Shown here piece by piece: positions 8,407-15,527 of a stretch of 24,220 nt of DNA. Below the pieces are notes generated by a model that was not told the DNA's origin, searched no databases, and saw only the letters and a list, made by a program, of their open reading frames with translations. Source of the DNA: a virus; IMG/VR virus record IMGVR_UViG_3300009433_000053, positions 1 through 24,220 of that record, one strand, 5' to 3'. A program made the translations under genes and the position numbers. Position 1 is the stretch's first letter. Each line of letters begins with the position of its first letter.

Positions 8407-9057
8407 ATGAAACTTATCAGAGAAGAAATCGAATCAGTAGATTTTATCGTTGAAGAACGCAACGGTAAGAAGCATATGTTCATTGAAGGCATCTTTCTTC
8501 AAGGTGAGATGCAAAATAGGAATGGAAGAATGTATCCTATGAGTGTCCTGAGAAAGGAAGTTCAAAGATACAATGAGAATCATATTCAGTCAGGTAGAGC
8601 ACTTGGAGAACTTGGACATCCAGATGGTCCAACTGTTAATTTGGACCGCGTTAGTCACAAAATCGTTTCGCTAAAGGAAAACGGAACTAACTTTATTGGT
8701 AAAGCAAAAATCCTTTCTACTCCAATGGGTAAGATTGCAGAATCTCTCATCGGTGAAGGAGTCAAACTTGGCGTTTCTTCTAGAGGAATTGGATCTCTAA
8801 AAGCAACAAGAGAAGGTATAAATGTTGTTGGCGATGACTTCATGCTTTCTACTGCTGCAGATATTGTAGCAGACCCTTCTGCACCTGATGCTTTCGTTGA
8901 AGGTATCATGGAAGGTAAAGATTGGGTATGGGATGGAGGCATTCTTCGTGAGAGGGCAGCCGTCAAAACATACAAACAGATCAATACTTTAGTTGATCAA
9001 GGTCAATTGGATGAACAGAAATTGAATCTGTTCAATAATTTCCTTAATAACCTGTAA
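8407..9057 (+). CDS. gp21: Prohead core protease gp21
   Basis: This serine protease (T4-type family S77, herpesvirus-protease-like fold) matures the prohead by cleaving scaffold and capsid proteins. The 216-aa protein is the same length as T4 gp21 (212 aa). The conserved RALGELGHPDGP supplies the candidate catalytic His71, and LGVSSRGIGSL supplies the candidate nucleophile at Ser124/Ser125. The following ADPSAPDAFVEGI is also typical of the family. The start follows the previous stop by 5 bases with no good Shine-Dalgarno sequence, so coupling with the upstream gene is likely. Its substrates, gp22 and gp23, follow immediately. Confidence 0.95.
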   Translation: MKLIREEIESVDFIVEERNGKKHMFIEGIFLQGEMQNRNGRMYPMSVLRKEVQRYNENHIQSGRALGELGHPDGPTVNLDRVSHKIVSLKENGTNFIGKAKILSTPMGKIAESLIGEGVKLGVSSRGIGSLKATREGINVVGDDFMLSTAADIVADPSAPDAFVEGIMEGKDWVWDGGILRERAAVKTYKQINTLVDQGQLDEQKLNLFNNFLNNL

Positions 9058-9068
9058 GGTTACTAAAT

Positions 9069-9076
9069 TATAAATA
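9069..9076 (+). promoter_or_regulatory. T4-type late promoter for gp22 (perfect consensus)
   Basis: TATAAATA matches the T4 late -10 consensus at all 8 positions. It lies 37 bases before the gp22 ATG, in the gap after gp21. GGAG (9101-9104) provides the ribosome binding site 9 bases before the start. Confidence 0.75.
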
Positions 9077-9113
9077 AATATAGATTAAATAAGGTTAATC
9101 GGAGTAAGTTCAA

Positions 9114-9827
9114 ATGTCTCGTGGAGATTTACAAGAAATGGAGCAATCTAAAACTGCTGTGAACGCGAACGCTAAAGCTGGTGATGCCATGCCTAAAATG
9201 GTTGATCCAGGCACACAACTAGCGTCTGTTGAAGATCTCGGTGGTCCAACCCCCGAGAACTACAAGCCAGATAATGATTCAGCAAAACTCAAAGAACCCA
9301 AGATTAAGACCGTCCATGACGTTGTTAATCGTGGTGCCAAGGCTGCTGATGCAATGGCAAAAATGTCCAAAGAAGAAACTGAAGTCGAAGAGGAGGTCCT
9401 TGAAGAGGATCAAGTTGATGAGACTGAAGAAGTCATCGAAGAGGAATCCTCTGAAGATGATGGTATTGATATCGATGAAGATGTCAATGCTCTTCTTGGT
9501 GGCGAAGAACTCTCCGAAGAGTTTAGAGAAAAAGCAAAGGTTATCTTTGAAGCCGCTCTTAACTCTAAAGTAAAGGAAATCCAGGAAGCTCTGGAAGTCC
9601 AATATGCAGAACAACTGCAAGAAGAAAAAGAAGGTCTTAAGGAATCACTCACTACAAGAGTTGATTCGTATCTTGAGTACGTCTGCGAAGAGTGGATGAC
9701 CGAGAATGCACTTGCTGTTGAAGCAGGTCTTAAAACCGACATGACCGAATCATTCCTTGCCGGAATGAAGGGTCTTTTTGAAGAACATTATGTAACAATC
9801 CCTGAAGAAAAATATGATGTGCTGTAA
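9114..9827 (+). CDS. gp22: Prohead scaffold gp22, N-terminal part (interrupted by in-frame TAA)
   Basis: The main scaffolding core protein of the T4-like prohead is degraded by gp21 before DNA fills the head. This 237-aa part starts MSRGDLQEMEQSKTAVNANA. It holds a degenerate internal repeat (NAKAGDAMPKM and GAKAADAMAKM), a very acidic stretch (about residues 87-130) and a helical, Glu-rich coiled-coil-like segment. Translation ends at TAA 9825-9827 after KYDVL. One codon later the same frame reopens with ATG and continues the helical scaffold sequence for 118 aa. Read through, the product would be 356 codons, a normal size for a cyanophage scaffold. I therefore regard this as one ancestral gene broken by a nonsense change, a recent split, or a sequence error. 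Confidence 0.9.
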   Translation: MSRGDLQEMEQSKTAVNANAKAGDAMPKMVDPGTQLASVEDLGGPTPENYKPDNDSAKLKEPKIKTVHDVVNRGAKAADAMAKMSKEETEVEEEVLEEDQVDETEEVIEEESSEDDGIDIDEDVNALLGGEELSEEFREKAKVIFEAALNSKVKEIQEALEVQYAEQLQEEKEGLKESLTTRVDSYLEYVCEEWMTENALAVEAGLKTDMTESFLAGMKGLFEEHYVTIPEEKYDVL

Positions 9828-9830
9828 AGC

Positions 9831-10187
9831 ATGGTAGACAAACTTGATGAAATGGAGACCAAGCTCAACGAGCAGATCGATAAGAATATTTCCCTAAACA
9901 AGCGTCTCGCAGAGTCGGTTGCCGATGGTATCTTAGATCAAATTTCTGAAGGTCTTGCACAGACCCAGAAAGAGAAGCTCGCTTCACTTGCCGAAAGTGT
10001 TGAGTTTGAAAGTGAAGAAGAATATCGTGGAAAGCTGGAAACATTGAAGGAGTCATATTTCTCCTCAACAACAACTTCAGCCCCTAAAGCATCCCAACAA
10101 ACCCTTTCTGAGGGAGTAGATACTACAGATGCACCTGTTAAAGCAGGTATGGATCAGTATCTTAAAGCACTGGGTGCTTTTAAATAG
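9831..10187 (+). CDS. gp22: Prohead scaffold gp22, C-terminal part (same frame after TAA)
   Basis: These 118 aa begin MVDKLDEMETKLNEQIDKN, a heptad-like coiled coil that directly continues the scaffold helix of the upstream ORF. The segment ends with LKALGAFK. The frame is the same as the upstream part, separated only by TAA AGC. No Shine-Dalgarno sequence stands before this ATG, so if it is made separately it probably depends on termination and reinitiation by the ribosome that finished the first part. It has no late promoter of its own. The gp23 gene follows after 55 bases. As a family gp22 is a single polypeptide, so the two-piece state is unusual. Confidence 0.8.
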   Translation: MVDKLDEMETKLNEQIDKNISLNKRLAESVADGILDQISEGLAQTQKEKLASLAESVEFESEEEYRGKLETLKESYFSSTTTSAPKASQQTLSEGVDTTDAPVKAGMDQYLKALGAFK

Positions 10188-10242
10188 TGAACACAAAATT
10201 GATTCAAACAAACACTAAAAATTTTTAAAAGAGGTAAAGCAA

Positions 10243-11682
10243 ATGTTCCAATCCGAACATCTGCAGGAAAAGTGGAGTCCCCTTCTCGATTATGAGGGTC
10301 TTGATCCAATCAAAGACGCTCATCGTAGATCGGTAACCGCAGTCCTGCTCGAAAACCAAGAAAAGTTCCTTAAAGAGGAAGCAGCATTTAGTCAGGGTAT
10401 CAACCTGATGGAAACCCCCACCAATAGCGGCAATGCTGCTGGTGCGTCTGGTGGTTTCAGTGGTTCTGCCCCCGCAACCGGCCCTGTTGCTGGTTTCGAC
10501 CCCGTACTGATCTCCTTGATCAGACGCGCAATGCCTAACTTGGTCGCATATGACCTTGCTGGCGTTCAACCGATGAACGGTCCTACTGGACTGATCTTCG
10601 CAATGCGTTCCCGCTATAACAATCAGAGCGGAAACGAGACATTCTTCGATGAAGTCGATACCGCATTCTCCGGTCAGGACGACGGTTTCAACCTGGAAGC
10701 AGGTTTTGCCGATGGCCCTGTTGGTCTTGGTACTACTTCACAAGGTTCAGGCGGTAATCCTTCCGTTCTTAACCCCGTTGGTACTGCAACCACGAACCCC
10801 TCACCATACAACGTTGGTGAAGGTATGGTTACAGGTGACTCTGAGAACCTGGGAGCAGGTACTGGAGATCACTTCAACCAGATGGCATTCTCGATTGAGA
10901 AAGTCACTGTAACCGCCAAGTCAAGAGCTCTGAAAGCAGAGTACTCCTTGGAACTGGCACAAGACCTTAAGGCAATTCACGGTCTTAACGCTGAAGCAGA
11001 ACTTGCTAACATCCTCTCTACTGAAATCCTTGCGGAAATCAACAGAGAAGTTATCAGAACCATCTATAAGGTTGCTGAACAGGGTGCTGTTTCTAACACC
11101 GCTACTCAAGGCGTATTTGACCTTGACGTTGACTCCAACGGTCGTTGGTCTGTTGAGAAGTTCAAAGGACTTCTTTTCCAAATCGAAAGAGACGCCAACG
11201 CGATTGCCCAGCGCACTCGTAGAGGGAAGGGCAACATGGTTCTGTGTTCCGCAGACGTTGCTTCCGCTCTGACTATGGCAGGAATCCTGGATTATACCCC
11301 TGCTCTGAACTCCAACCTTAACGTTGACGACACCGGCAATACTTTCGCTGGTACTATCAATGGTAAGTTTAAGGTCTACATCGACCCATACGCTGCAAAC
11401 TTGACCAGTGGGAATGCTCCTTCTGCCTCCGGTAACCAGTATTACGTCGTTGGTTATAAGGGTTCTTCCCCTTATGACGCTGGACTGTTCTATTGTCCTT
11501 ATGTTCCTCTCCAGATGGTTCGCGCCGTTGGTGAGAACACCTTCCAGCCCAAAATTGGCTTTAAGACCCGTTATGGTCTTGTTGCTAACCCATTCGCTGA
11601 AGGAACCACTCAGGGACTTGGCAGACTTCGTATTAACTCTAACCGTTACTACAGAAGAGTTGCTGTTAAGAACCTTATGTGA
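10243..11682 (+). CDS. gp23: Major capsid protein gp23
   Basis: This is the main shell protein of the head. The 479-aa protein begins MFQSEHLQEKWSPLLDYEG and has the hallmark segments of T4-like capsids: LISLIRRAMPNLVAYDLAGVQPM (quoted by its key part RRAMPNLVAYDL), then GPTGLIFAMRSRY, then SRALKAEYSLELAQDLKA, and a C-terminus with KIGFKTRYGLVANPF and NRYYRRVAVKNLM. The N-terminal ~60 residues form the helical propeptide normally removed by gp21; LKE near residue 46 would fit the T4 cleavage preference, which is an inference. Codon choice is shifted toward C-ending codons (AAC, GAC, TTC, ACC, CCC) compared with neighbours, as expected for the most highly expressed late gene. GAGG (10231-10234) is the ribosome binding site. 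A strong terminator follows. Confidence 0.98.
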   Translation: MFQSEHLQEKWSPLLDYEGLDPIKDAHRRSVTAVLLENQEKFLKEEAAFSQGINLMETPTNSGNAAGASGGFSGSAPATGPVAGFDPVLISLIRRAMPNLVAYDLAGVQPMNGPTGLIFAMRSRYNNQSGNETFFDEVDTAFSGQDDGFNLEAGFADGPVGLGTTSQGSGGNPSVLNPVGTATTNPSPYNVGEGMVTGDSENLGAGTGDHFNQMAFSIEKVTVTAKSRALKAEYSLELAQDLKAIHGLNAEAELANILSTEILAEINREVIRTIYKVAEQGAVSNTATQGVFDLDVDSNGRWSVEKFKGLLFQIERDANAIAQRTRRGKGNMVLCSADVASALTMAGILDYTPALNSNLNVDDTGNTFAGTINGKFKVYIDPYAANLTSGNAPSASGNQYYVVGYKGSSPYDAGLFYCPYVPLQMVRAVGENTFQPKIGFKTRYGLVANPFAEGTTQGLGRLRINSNRYYRRVAVKNLM

Positions 11683-11703
11683 TCCATTAGGATACACAAC
11701 ACT

Positions 11704-11726
11704 GGGACCCGCAAGGGTCCTTTTTT
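11704..11726 (+). terminator. Intrinsic terminator after gp23
   Basis: GGACCC (11705-11710) and GGGTCC (11715-11720) form a perfect 6-bp GC-rich stem closed by a GCAA tetraloop, followed directly by six T. It lies 22 bases after the gp23 stop and 10 bases before the next late promoter, so it insulates capsid transcription from the downstream gene. Confidence 0.92.
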
Positions 11727-11735
11727 ATGTCAAGA

Positions 11736-11743
11736 GATAAATA
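11736..11743 (+). promoter_or_regulatory. T4-type late promoter before gp3-like gene
   Basis: GATAAATA followed by AC matches the late consensus at 7 of 8 positions. It stands right after the gp23 terminator and 20 bases before the ATG. With the expected start point about 12 bases downstream of the element's centre, the leader would be very short. Confidence 0.65.
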
Positions 11744-11755
11744 ACTAAAAAGATT

Positions 11756-12397
11756 ATGGCAGGTCAATCACGAAAACTTGGAACTGCTGCTCAAGTAAGA
11801 ACCAGACAACCAATTAGAGGTGGTTCTTTAGAAAAAGAAAGAGTAGCAAAATTAAAACAAGTTGCTGATAGAAACTTTCTTCAACCTTCTGGGTTTAAGA
11901 TGATTATATCAAGATCGCCTAAAGTTGCTTTCTTTGGTAATGCAGTAAATATTCCTGAGTTGATTTTAGGAACTACTATACAACCAACTGCTGGTCTTAA
12001 GAACATCAATAGACCTGGAGAGATTATTGAGTTTGGTGATTTAAATTTAAGGTTTTTGGTAGATGAAAACTTAGAAAACTATATTGAAGTACAGAACTGG
12101 ATAAGAGGTATTGGTTTTCCAGAATCGCTAGATCAAATTTATGATTTTCAAGACAATACAGAAGGAGTTGCTAGACCAGACTTACAAACAGGTCTGAATC
12201 TATATTCTGATGGAACTCTTCTAGTGTATGATTCGATGATGAATCCAAACTTCAAAGTTCATTTTCAAGATATGTTTCCTTACTCTTTGACTACTCTACA
12301 GTTTGATGCTACACTTTCCGACACGGAATACTTTACAGCAGAGGTTAGTTTCAAGTATACTATATACAACATTGAATCCGTTGGTTGTTGTGCATGA
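11756..12397 (+). CDS. Tail protein, candidate gp3 tail completion or tube-fold protein
   Basis: This 213-aa protein has a basic N-terminus (residues 1-45). The following domain has the pattern of tail-tube-like folds: FKMIISRSPKVAFFGNAVNI with a PELILGT loop, then RPGEIIEFGDLNLRFLVDEN, then NYIEVQNWIRGIGFPES. The DEN...W...GFPES signature recurs in marine T4-like phages. The gene after gp23 in cyanophages is, from memory, usually called gp3 (tail completion and sheath stabiliser, 176 aa in T4). The fold hints could equally indicate a tube-initiator protein of the gp54/gp48 type. A late promoter and the neighbours support a virion role. The stop overlaps the UvsY start (ATGA). Confidence 0.8.
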   Translation: MAGQSRKLGTAAQVRTRQPIRGGSLEKERVAKLKQVADRNFLQPSGFKMIISRSPKVAFFGNAVNIPELILGTTIQPTAGLKNINRPGEIIEFGDLNLRFLVDENLENYIEVQNWIRGIGFPESLDQIYDFQDNTEGVARPDLQTGLNLYSDGTLLVYDSMMNPNFKVHFQDMFPYSLTTLQFDATLSDTEYFTAEVSFKYTIYNIESVGCCA

Positions 12398-12828
12398 TTG
12401 ACCTTGTGACTATACAAGGCATGTGGGAAAAGGACTCAAAGATTGATCCAGATAATTTACATACTGAATCACTCAATATTCCAGTTCTACATGCCAAATA
12501 TTATGATGTATATAATAACTTAATGCTTCTGAGGAAGAAAGCAGAGCAACAAAGAAAAAATACTAGACACGAAAGATATGAGTACTATTCTGGAAAAGCA
12601 GACCTAGATGTATATGCAGAGAATCCATTTCCTAAAAAGATTAGAGATAAGGACACTATGCAAAAATATTTGGACGCGGATACAAAACTCTCAGGATTTT
12701 CGTTGAAGATAGAATATTATGATACGATGTTGAGGTATATTGAAGAGATACTCAAACAAATAACTAATAGAACATATCAAATTAAAAACGCCATAGAGTT
12801 TATGAAGTTTTCTTCAGGGTTAGGATAA
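12394..12828 (+). CDS. uvsY: Recombination mediator UvsY
   Basis: UvsY loads the phage recombinase UvsX onto single-stranded DNA covered by gp32. From ATG 12394 the protein has 144 aa, close to T4 UvsY (137 aa). It matches that family in the segment LRKKAEQQRKNTRHERYEYY followed by SGKAD, and in the helical C-terminus (YDTMLRYIEEILKQITNRTY, then QIKNAIEFMKF). The ATG overlaps the preceding stop as ATGA. Upstream in-frame TTG codons at 12385/12388 are less likely starts. The product is cytoplasmic and acts in recombination-dependent replication together with the UvsW helicase encoded just downstream. Confidence 0.9.
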   Translation: MIDLVTIQGMWEKDSKIDPDNLHTESLNIPVLHAKYYDVYNNLMLLRKKAEQQRKNTRHERYEYYSGKADLDVYAENPFPKKIRDKDTMQKYLDADTKLSGFSLKIEYYDTMLRYIEEILKQITNRTYQIKNAIEFMKFSSGLG

Positions 12829-13028
12829 TGGAGGAGGAGCAACCGGAATATGATTATACTGTAAACTTAACCATACAGGATATTCATCTTCTACATCATT
12901 GTGTTCTTGAGCGCATACGATTATGGGAAGGTTCTCCGTCTAGGCATCCAACAGAACAAGAACATCTTTGGTATTTGAGAGATTCATTATACCGAATGAT
13001 ATTAGAATATAAGTTTGATAATATGTAA
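12828..13028 (+). CDS. Small unknown protein between uvsY and uvsW
   Basis: This 66-aa protein starts at an ATG overlapping the uvsY stop (TAATG), so it is translationally coupled to it. It begins MEEEQPEYDYTVNLTIQDIH and is probably mainly helical, rich in His, Leu and Glu (LLHHCVLERIRLWEG, HPTEQEHLWYLRDSLYRM). There is no Cys pair, signal peptide or membrane segment. The downstream late promoter overlaps its stop. I do not know a function. The tight packing between two recombination genes suggests a role in the same process, without direct evidence. Confidence 0.7.
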   Translation: MEEEQPEYDYTVNLTIQDIHLLHHCVLERIRLWEGSPSRHPTEQEHLWYLRDSLYRMILEYKFDNM

Positions 13029-13034
13029 TAAATA
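13027..13034 (+). promoter_or_regulatory. T4-type late promoter before uvsW
   Basis: AATAAATA overlaps the stop of the 66-aa gene and lies 20 bases before the uvsW ATG. It fits the late consensus at 7 of 8 positions. In T4, uvsW is expressed from a late promoter, which agrees with this reading. Confidence 0.6.
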
Positions 13035-13054
13035 TTTCCAGGTAAGAGTATATT

Positions 13055-14518
13055 ATGGCTGACCTGGTGATACAGAAGGTGAACGAAGTTTACCTGAAGA
13101 TTAATACTGAACCTCATGTCGAATATGAACTGAGAGATAGATTCACTTTTGAGGTTCCAAATAAAAAGTTTATGCCTCAGTACAGAAGTAAGTACTGGGA
13201 TGGATATGTACACTTATTCAATATGAAGACTAAGAGAATCTATGTTGGTCTCTTGGATAAGATTGTAGCATTTTGTGAGCAGGCAGGATATTCATATCAG
13301 TTTGAAGATAATAAATTTTATGGTCCTCCATTTGAAGTCAATCAAATGATTTCAGAGGAAGGAGTCAAAGACTTTATGGGGACAATCACTAATCTCAAAC
13401 CAAGAGATTATCAGATTGATGCTGTTCATGATGCATTGAGATATAATAGAAAACTTCTTATATCTCCAACTGCATCTGGCAAGTCATTCATGATCTATAC
13501 GATTGTGAGATACTTTGTTAACTCAGGCAGAAAGATACTTCTTGTAGTACCCACTACATCGCTTGTAGAGCAGATGTTTAAGGACTTCCAGGACTATGGG
13601 TGGGATGCGGAGAACTACTGCCATAGAATCTATGCAGGACGTGAGAGAATCAATACTAATGAAGTAACTATTACTACCTGGCAGTCTGTGTATCAGTTAG
13701 ATAGAAAGTTCTTTGAGGACTATGATGTGGTGATTGGTGATGAGGCGCACCTTTTTAAAAGTAAGTCTCTTGTTGGGATCATGGACAAGTTACACCATGC
13801 TAAGTATAGATATGGATTCACAGGTACTTTAGACGGCACACAGACGCATAAGTGGGTGTTAGAGGGTCTCTTTGGTCCATCATACAAAGTCACTCAAACA
13901 AAGAAACTAATTGATCAAGGTCATCTTGCTACGCTTGATATTCAATGTCTTGTATTGAAGTACAAACCAAAGAAGTTTCAAACTTATGAAGATGAGATTC
14001 AGTTTCTTATATCACATGAAAAAAGAAATAACTTTATTAAAAATCTATCAATAGATCTGAAAGGCAATACCTTGATTCTATTCAGTCGTGTTGAAGCTCA
14101 CGGTAAGGTACTTTTTGAATTAATAAATAAAAATGTAGATGAAGGAAGAAAAGTATTCTTTATTCATGGTGGTGTAGACGCCCAAGATAGAGAAAACGTA
14201 AGAGCGATTACTGAACTGGAAAAGGATGCAATCATTGTTGCTTCTTACGGAACATTCAGTACAGGAATCAATATCAAGAACCTTCATAACGTAATATTTG
14301 CCTCTCCATCCAAATCTCGTATACGCAACCTACAAAGTATTGGTAGAGTCCTACGAAAAGGCAAAGATAAGACTAAAGCAAAACTTTATGATATTGCTGA
14401 TGACTTAACTATTGGTTCTAGGAAAAACTATACCTTAAACCATTTTATTGAAAGAGTGAAAATATATGTTCAAGAACAATTTAACTATGACATCATATCC
14501 ATTGATATAAAAGACTAG
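13055..14518 (+). CDS. uvsW: UvsW helicase (SF2, recombination and replication)
   Basis: UvsW is a superfamily 2 helicase that unwinds branched DNA and R-loops and shifts T4 replication from origin- to recombination-dependent mode. The 487-aa protein is close to T4 UvsW in size. Visible motifs are the Q-like RDYQIDAV (about 117), Walker A PTASGKS (138-144), the DEAH box IGDEAHLF (D229-H232), motif III FTGTLDG (about 255) and motif VI QSIGRVLRKGK (about 426-436). The N-terminal ~110 residues are the small DNA-binding domain, including YRSKYWDGYVHLF. A late promoter precedes it. The gene is followed by AAGGAG and the Sm-like gene. Confidence 0.95.
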   Translation: MADLVIQKVNEVYLKINTEPHVEYELRDRFTFEVPNKKFMPQYRSKYWDGYVHLFNMKTKRIYVGLLDKIVAFCEQAGYSYQFEDNKFYGPPFEVNQMISEEGVKDFMGTITNLKPRDYQIDAVHDALRYNRKLLISPTASGKSFMIYTIVRYFVNSGRKILLVVPTTSLVEQMFKDFQDYGWDAENYCHRIYAGRERINTNEVTITTWQSVYQLDRKFFEDYDVVIGDEAHLFKSKSLVGIMDKLHHAKYRYGFTGTLDGTQTHKWVLEGLFGPSYKVTQTKKLIDQGHLATLDIQCLVLKYKPKKFQTYEDEIQFLISHEKRNNFIKNLSIDLKGNTLILFSRVEAHGKVLFELINKNVDEGRKVFFIHGGVDAQDRENVRAITELEKDAIIVASYGTFSTGINIKNLHNVIFASPSKSRIRNLQSIGRVLRKGKDKTKAKLYDIADDLTIGSRKNYTLNHFIERVKIYVQEQFNYDIISIDIKD

Positions 14519-14534
14519 CAAAGGAGATTAATTT

Positions 14535-14921
14535 ATGATTGAAGATGATTTTTATGCAACAATAAAACTTAAATGTGGGGAAGAGATATTTGCTAAGGTA
14601 GCAGCCTCTGAAGAAGATAATAGGACAATGTTAATTGTTTCTAATCCAATTATGGTTGAAGAGATAAAAATAAGAGGAACTGCAACTGGATATAAGTTTG
14701 AACCTTGGTTGAAAACTACTAAGGAAGATATGTTTATTATTAATCTAGACGATGTTCTTACATTGTCTGAATCAGAGGATATTGAAATGATCTTGTATTA
14801 TCAAGATTATATTCGTAAAATGTTTAAAGGTAACAACTCTAAACTAGATAGGAAGATGGGATACTTATCATCTGTCCATGAAGCAAAAGAGGTTTTAGAG
14901 AAACTCTATAATAATAGCTAG
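14535..14921 (+). CDS. Putative Sm-like (LSm) protein of cyanophages
   Basis: This 128-aa protein has a strong Shine-Dalgarno sequence AAGGAG (14521-14526) 8 bases before the ATG. Its N-terminal 80 residues read like a small beta-barrel: TIKLKCGEEIFAKV, TMLIVSNPIMVEEIK, and KFEPWLKTTKEDMFIINLDD. The KLKCGEEI opening resembles the Sm1 motif. I recall an Sm-like protein of cyanophage origin with a determined structure, and this sequence type seems to belong to it, but a structure-based search is needed to confirm. The C-terminal part (YYQDYIRKMFK, KEVLEKLY) is helical. It sits between uvsW and the late sigma gene. A role in RNA binding or late transcription is possible but not shown. Confidence 0.75.
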   Translation: MIEDDFYATIKLKCGEEIFAKVAASEEDNRTMLIVSNPIMVEEIKIRGTATGYKFEPWLKTTKEDMFIINLDDVLTLSESEDIEMILYYQDYIRKMFKGNNSKLDRKMGYLSSVHEAKEVLEKLYNNS

Positions 14922-14970
14922 AACCTTTTCTTCAAAGGCGACAAACCTATTCTATAGGATAATTGTATTC

Positions 14971-14999
14971 TTGTCAACTACTTGTTTTTCTGTTATAAT
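14971..14999 (+). promoter_or_regulatory. Sigma-70 promoter of gp55 (TTGTCA-17-TATAAT, extended -10)
   Basis: The -35 box TTGTCA (14971-14976) matches the TTGACA consensus at 5 of 6 positions. It is separated by exactly 17 bases from the perfect -10 box TATAAT (14994-14999), which also carries the extended TGn at 14991-14993. The expected transcript starts near 15006. This excludes the in-frame TTG at 14982 as a start of gp55 from this promoter. Confidence 0.85.
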
Positions 15000-15023
15000 A
15001 TTAAAAACAGATTTGGATATATT

Positions 15024-15527
15024 ATGATTAAAAACAATGCGTATGGGATTATGCCTAGACCTAAGAAATCAGAACACTACGTTAATAACAAAGAATTCCT
15101 CAATGCTCTAGAGGATTATTTTATTAAAGTAGAAAGAGCAAAGTTAAACGATCAACCCAAACCTCAGATTCCTAGGTATATTGGAGAGTGTTTTCTCAAG
15201 ATTGCTAATCATTTATCATACAAACCAAACTTCGTGAACTATATGTTCAAGGATGATATGATTTGTGATGGTATTGAAAACTGTGTACGATACGTCCATA
15301 ACTTCAATCCAGAGAAGTCAAAGAATCCATTTGCATATTTCACCCAGATCATCTACTATGCTTTCCTGAGAAGGATCCAGCAAGAGAAGAAGCAGTTAGA
15401 AATTAAAAACAAGATTCTTGAGAAGACCAACTTTGATGAAGTCTTTGATGCGAACGACCTTGACTCCGCTAACTATAGCGAGTACAATAGCATCAAAGAT
15501 GCCGTTCATTCAAAACTTCGTAACTGA
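15024..15527 (+). CDS. gp55: Late sigma factor gp55
   Basis: gp55 is the divergent sigma-70-family factor that directs host RNA polymerase to late promoters of the TATAAATA type. From ATG 15024 the product has 167 aa (T4: 185). The alternative ATG at 15051 begins MPRPKKSEHYVNNKEFL, which also looks like a family N-terminus; neither start has a strong Shine-Dalgarno sequence. The sigma region 2-like core is clear: LSYKPNFVNYMFKDDMICDG, then IENCVRYVHNFNPEKS, then NPFAYFTQIIYYAFLRRIQ. Its own sigma-70 promoter fits expression before late genes. The stop overlaps the gp47 start (TGATG), so gp55, gp47, the DUF3110-like gene and gp46 form one transcription unit. Confidence 0.93.
   Translation: MIKNNAYGIMPRPKKSEHYVNNKEFLNALEDYFIKVERAKLNDQPKPQIPRYIGECFLKIANHLSYKPNFVNYMFKDDMICDGIENCVRYVHNFNPEKSKNPFAYFTQIIYYAFLRRIQQEKKQLEIKNKILEKTNFDEVFDANDLDSANYSEYNSIKDAVHSKLRN

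Noticed and set aside
9279-9742. Overlapping minus-strand frames opposite gp22
   Set aside because: They mirror the acidic scaffold sequence (poly-Phe and poly-Ser character) and have no supporting signals.
10921-11697. Long minus-strand open frame of 258 codons opposite gp23
   Set aside because: It lies entirely opposite the well-recognised capsid gene, has no promoter or ribosome site, and its composition is that of a complement of codon-biased DNA.
14922-14965. Small inverted repeats (CCTTT/AAAGG and CCTAT/ATAGG) as a terminator after the Sm-like gene
   Set aside because: The stems are only 5 bp, AT-rich and not followed by a T-run.
14982-15023. Extension of gp55 to a TTG start
   Set aside because: The segment contains the -10 box and lies upstream of the predicted transcript start.
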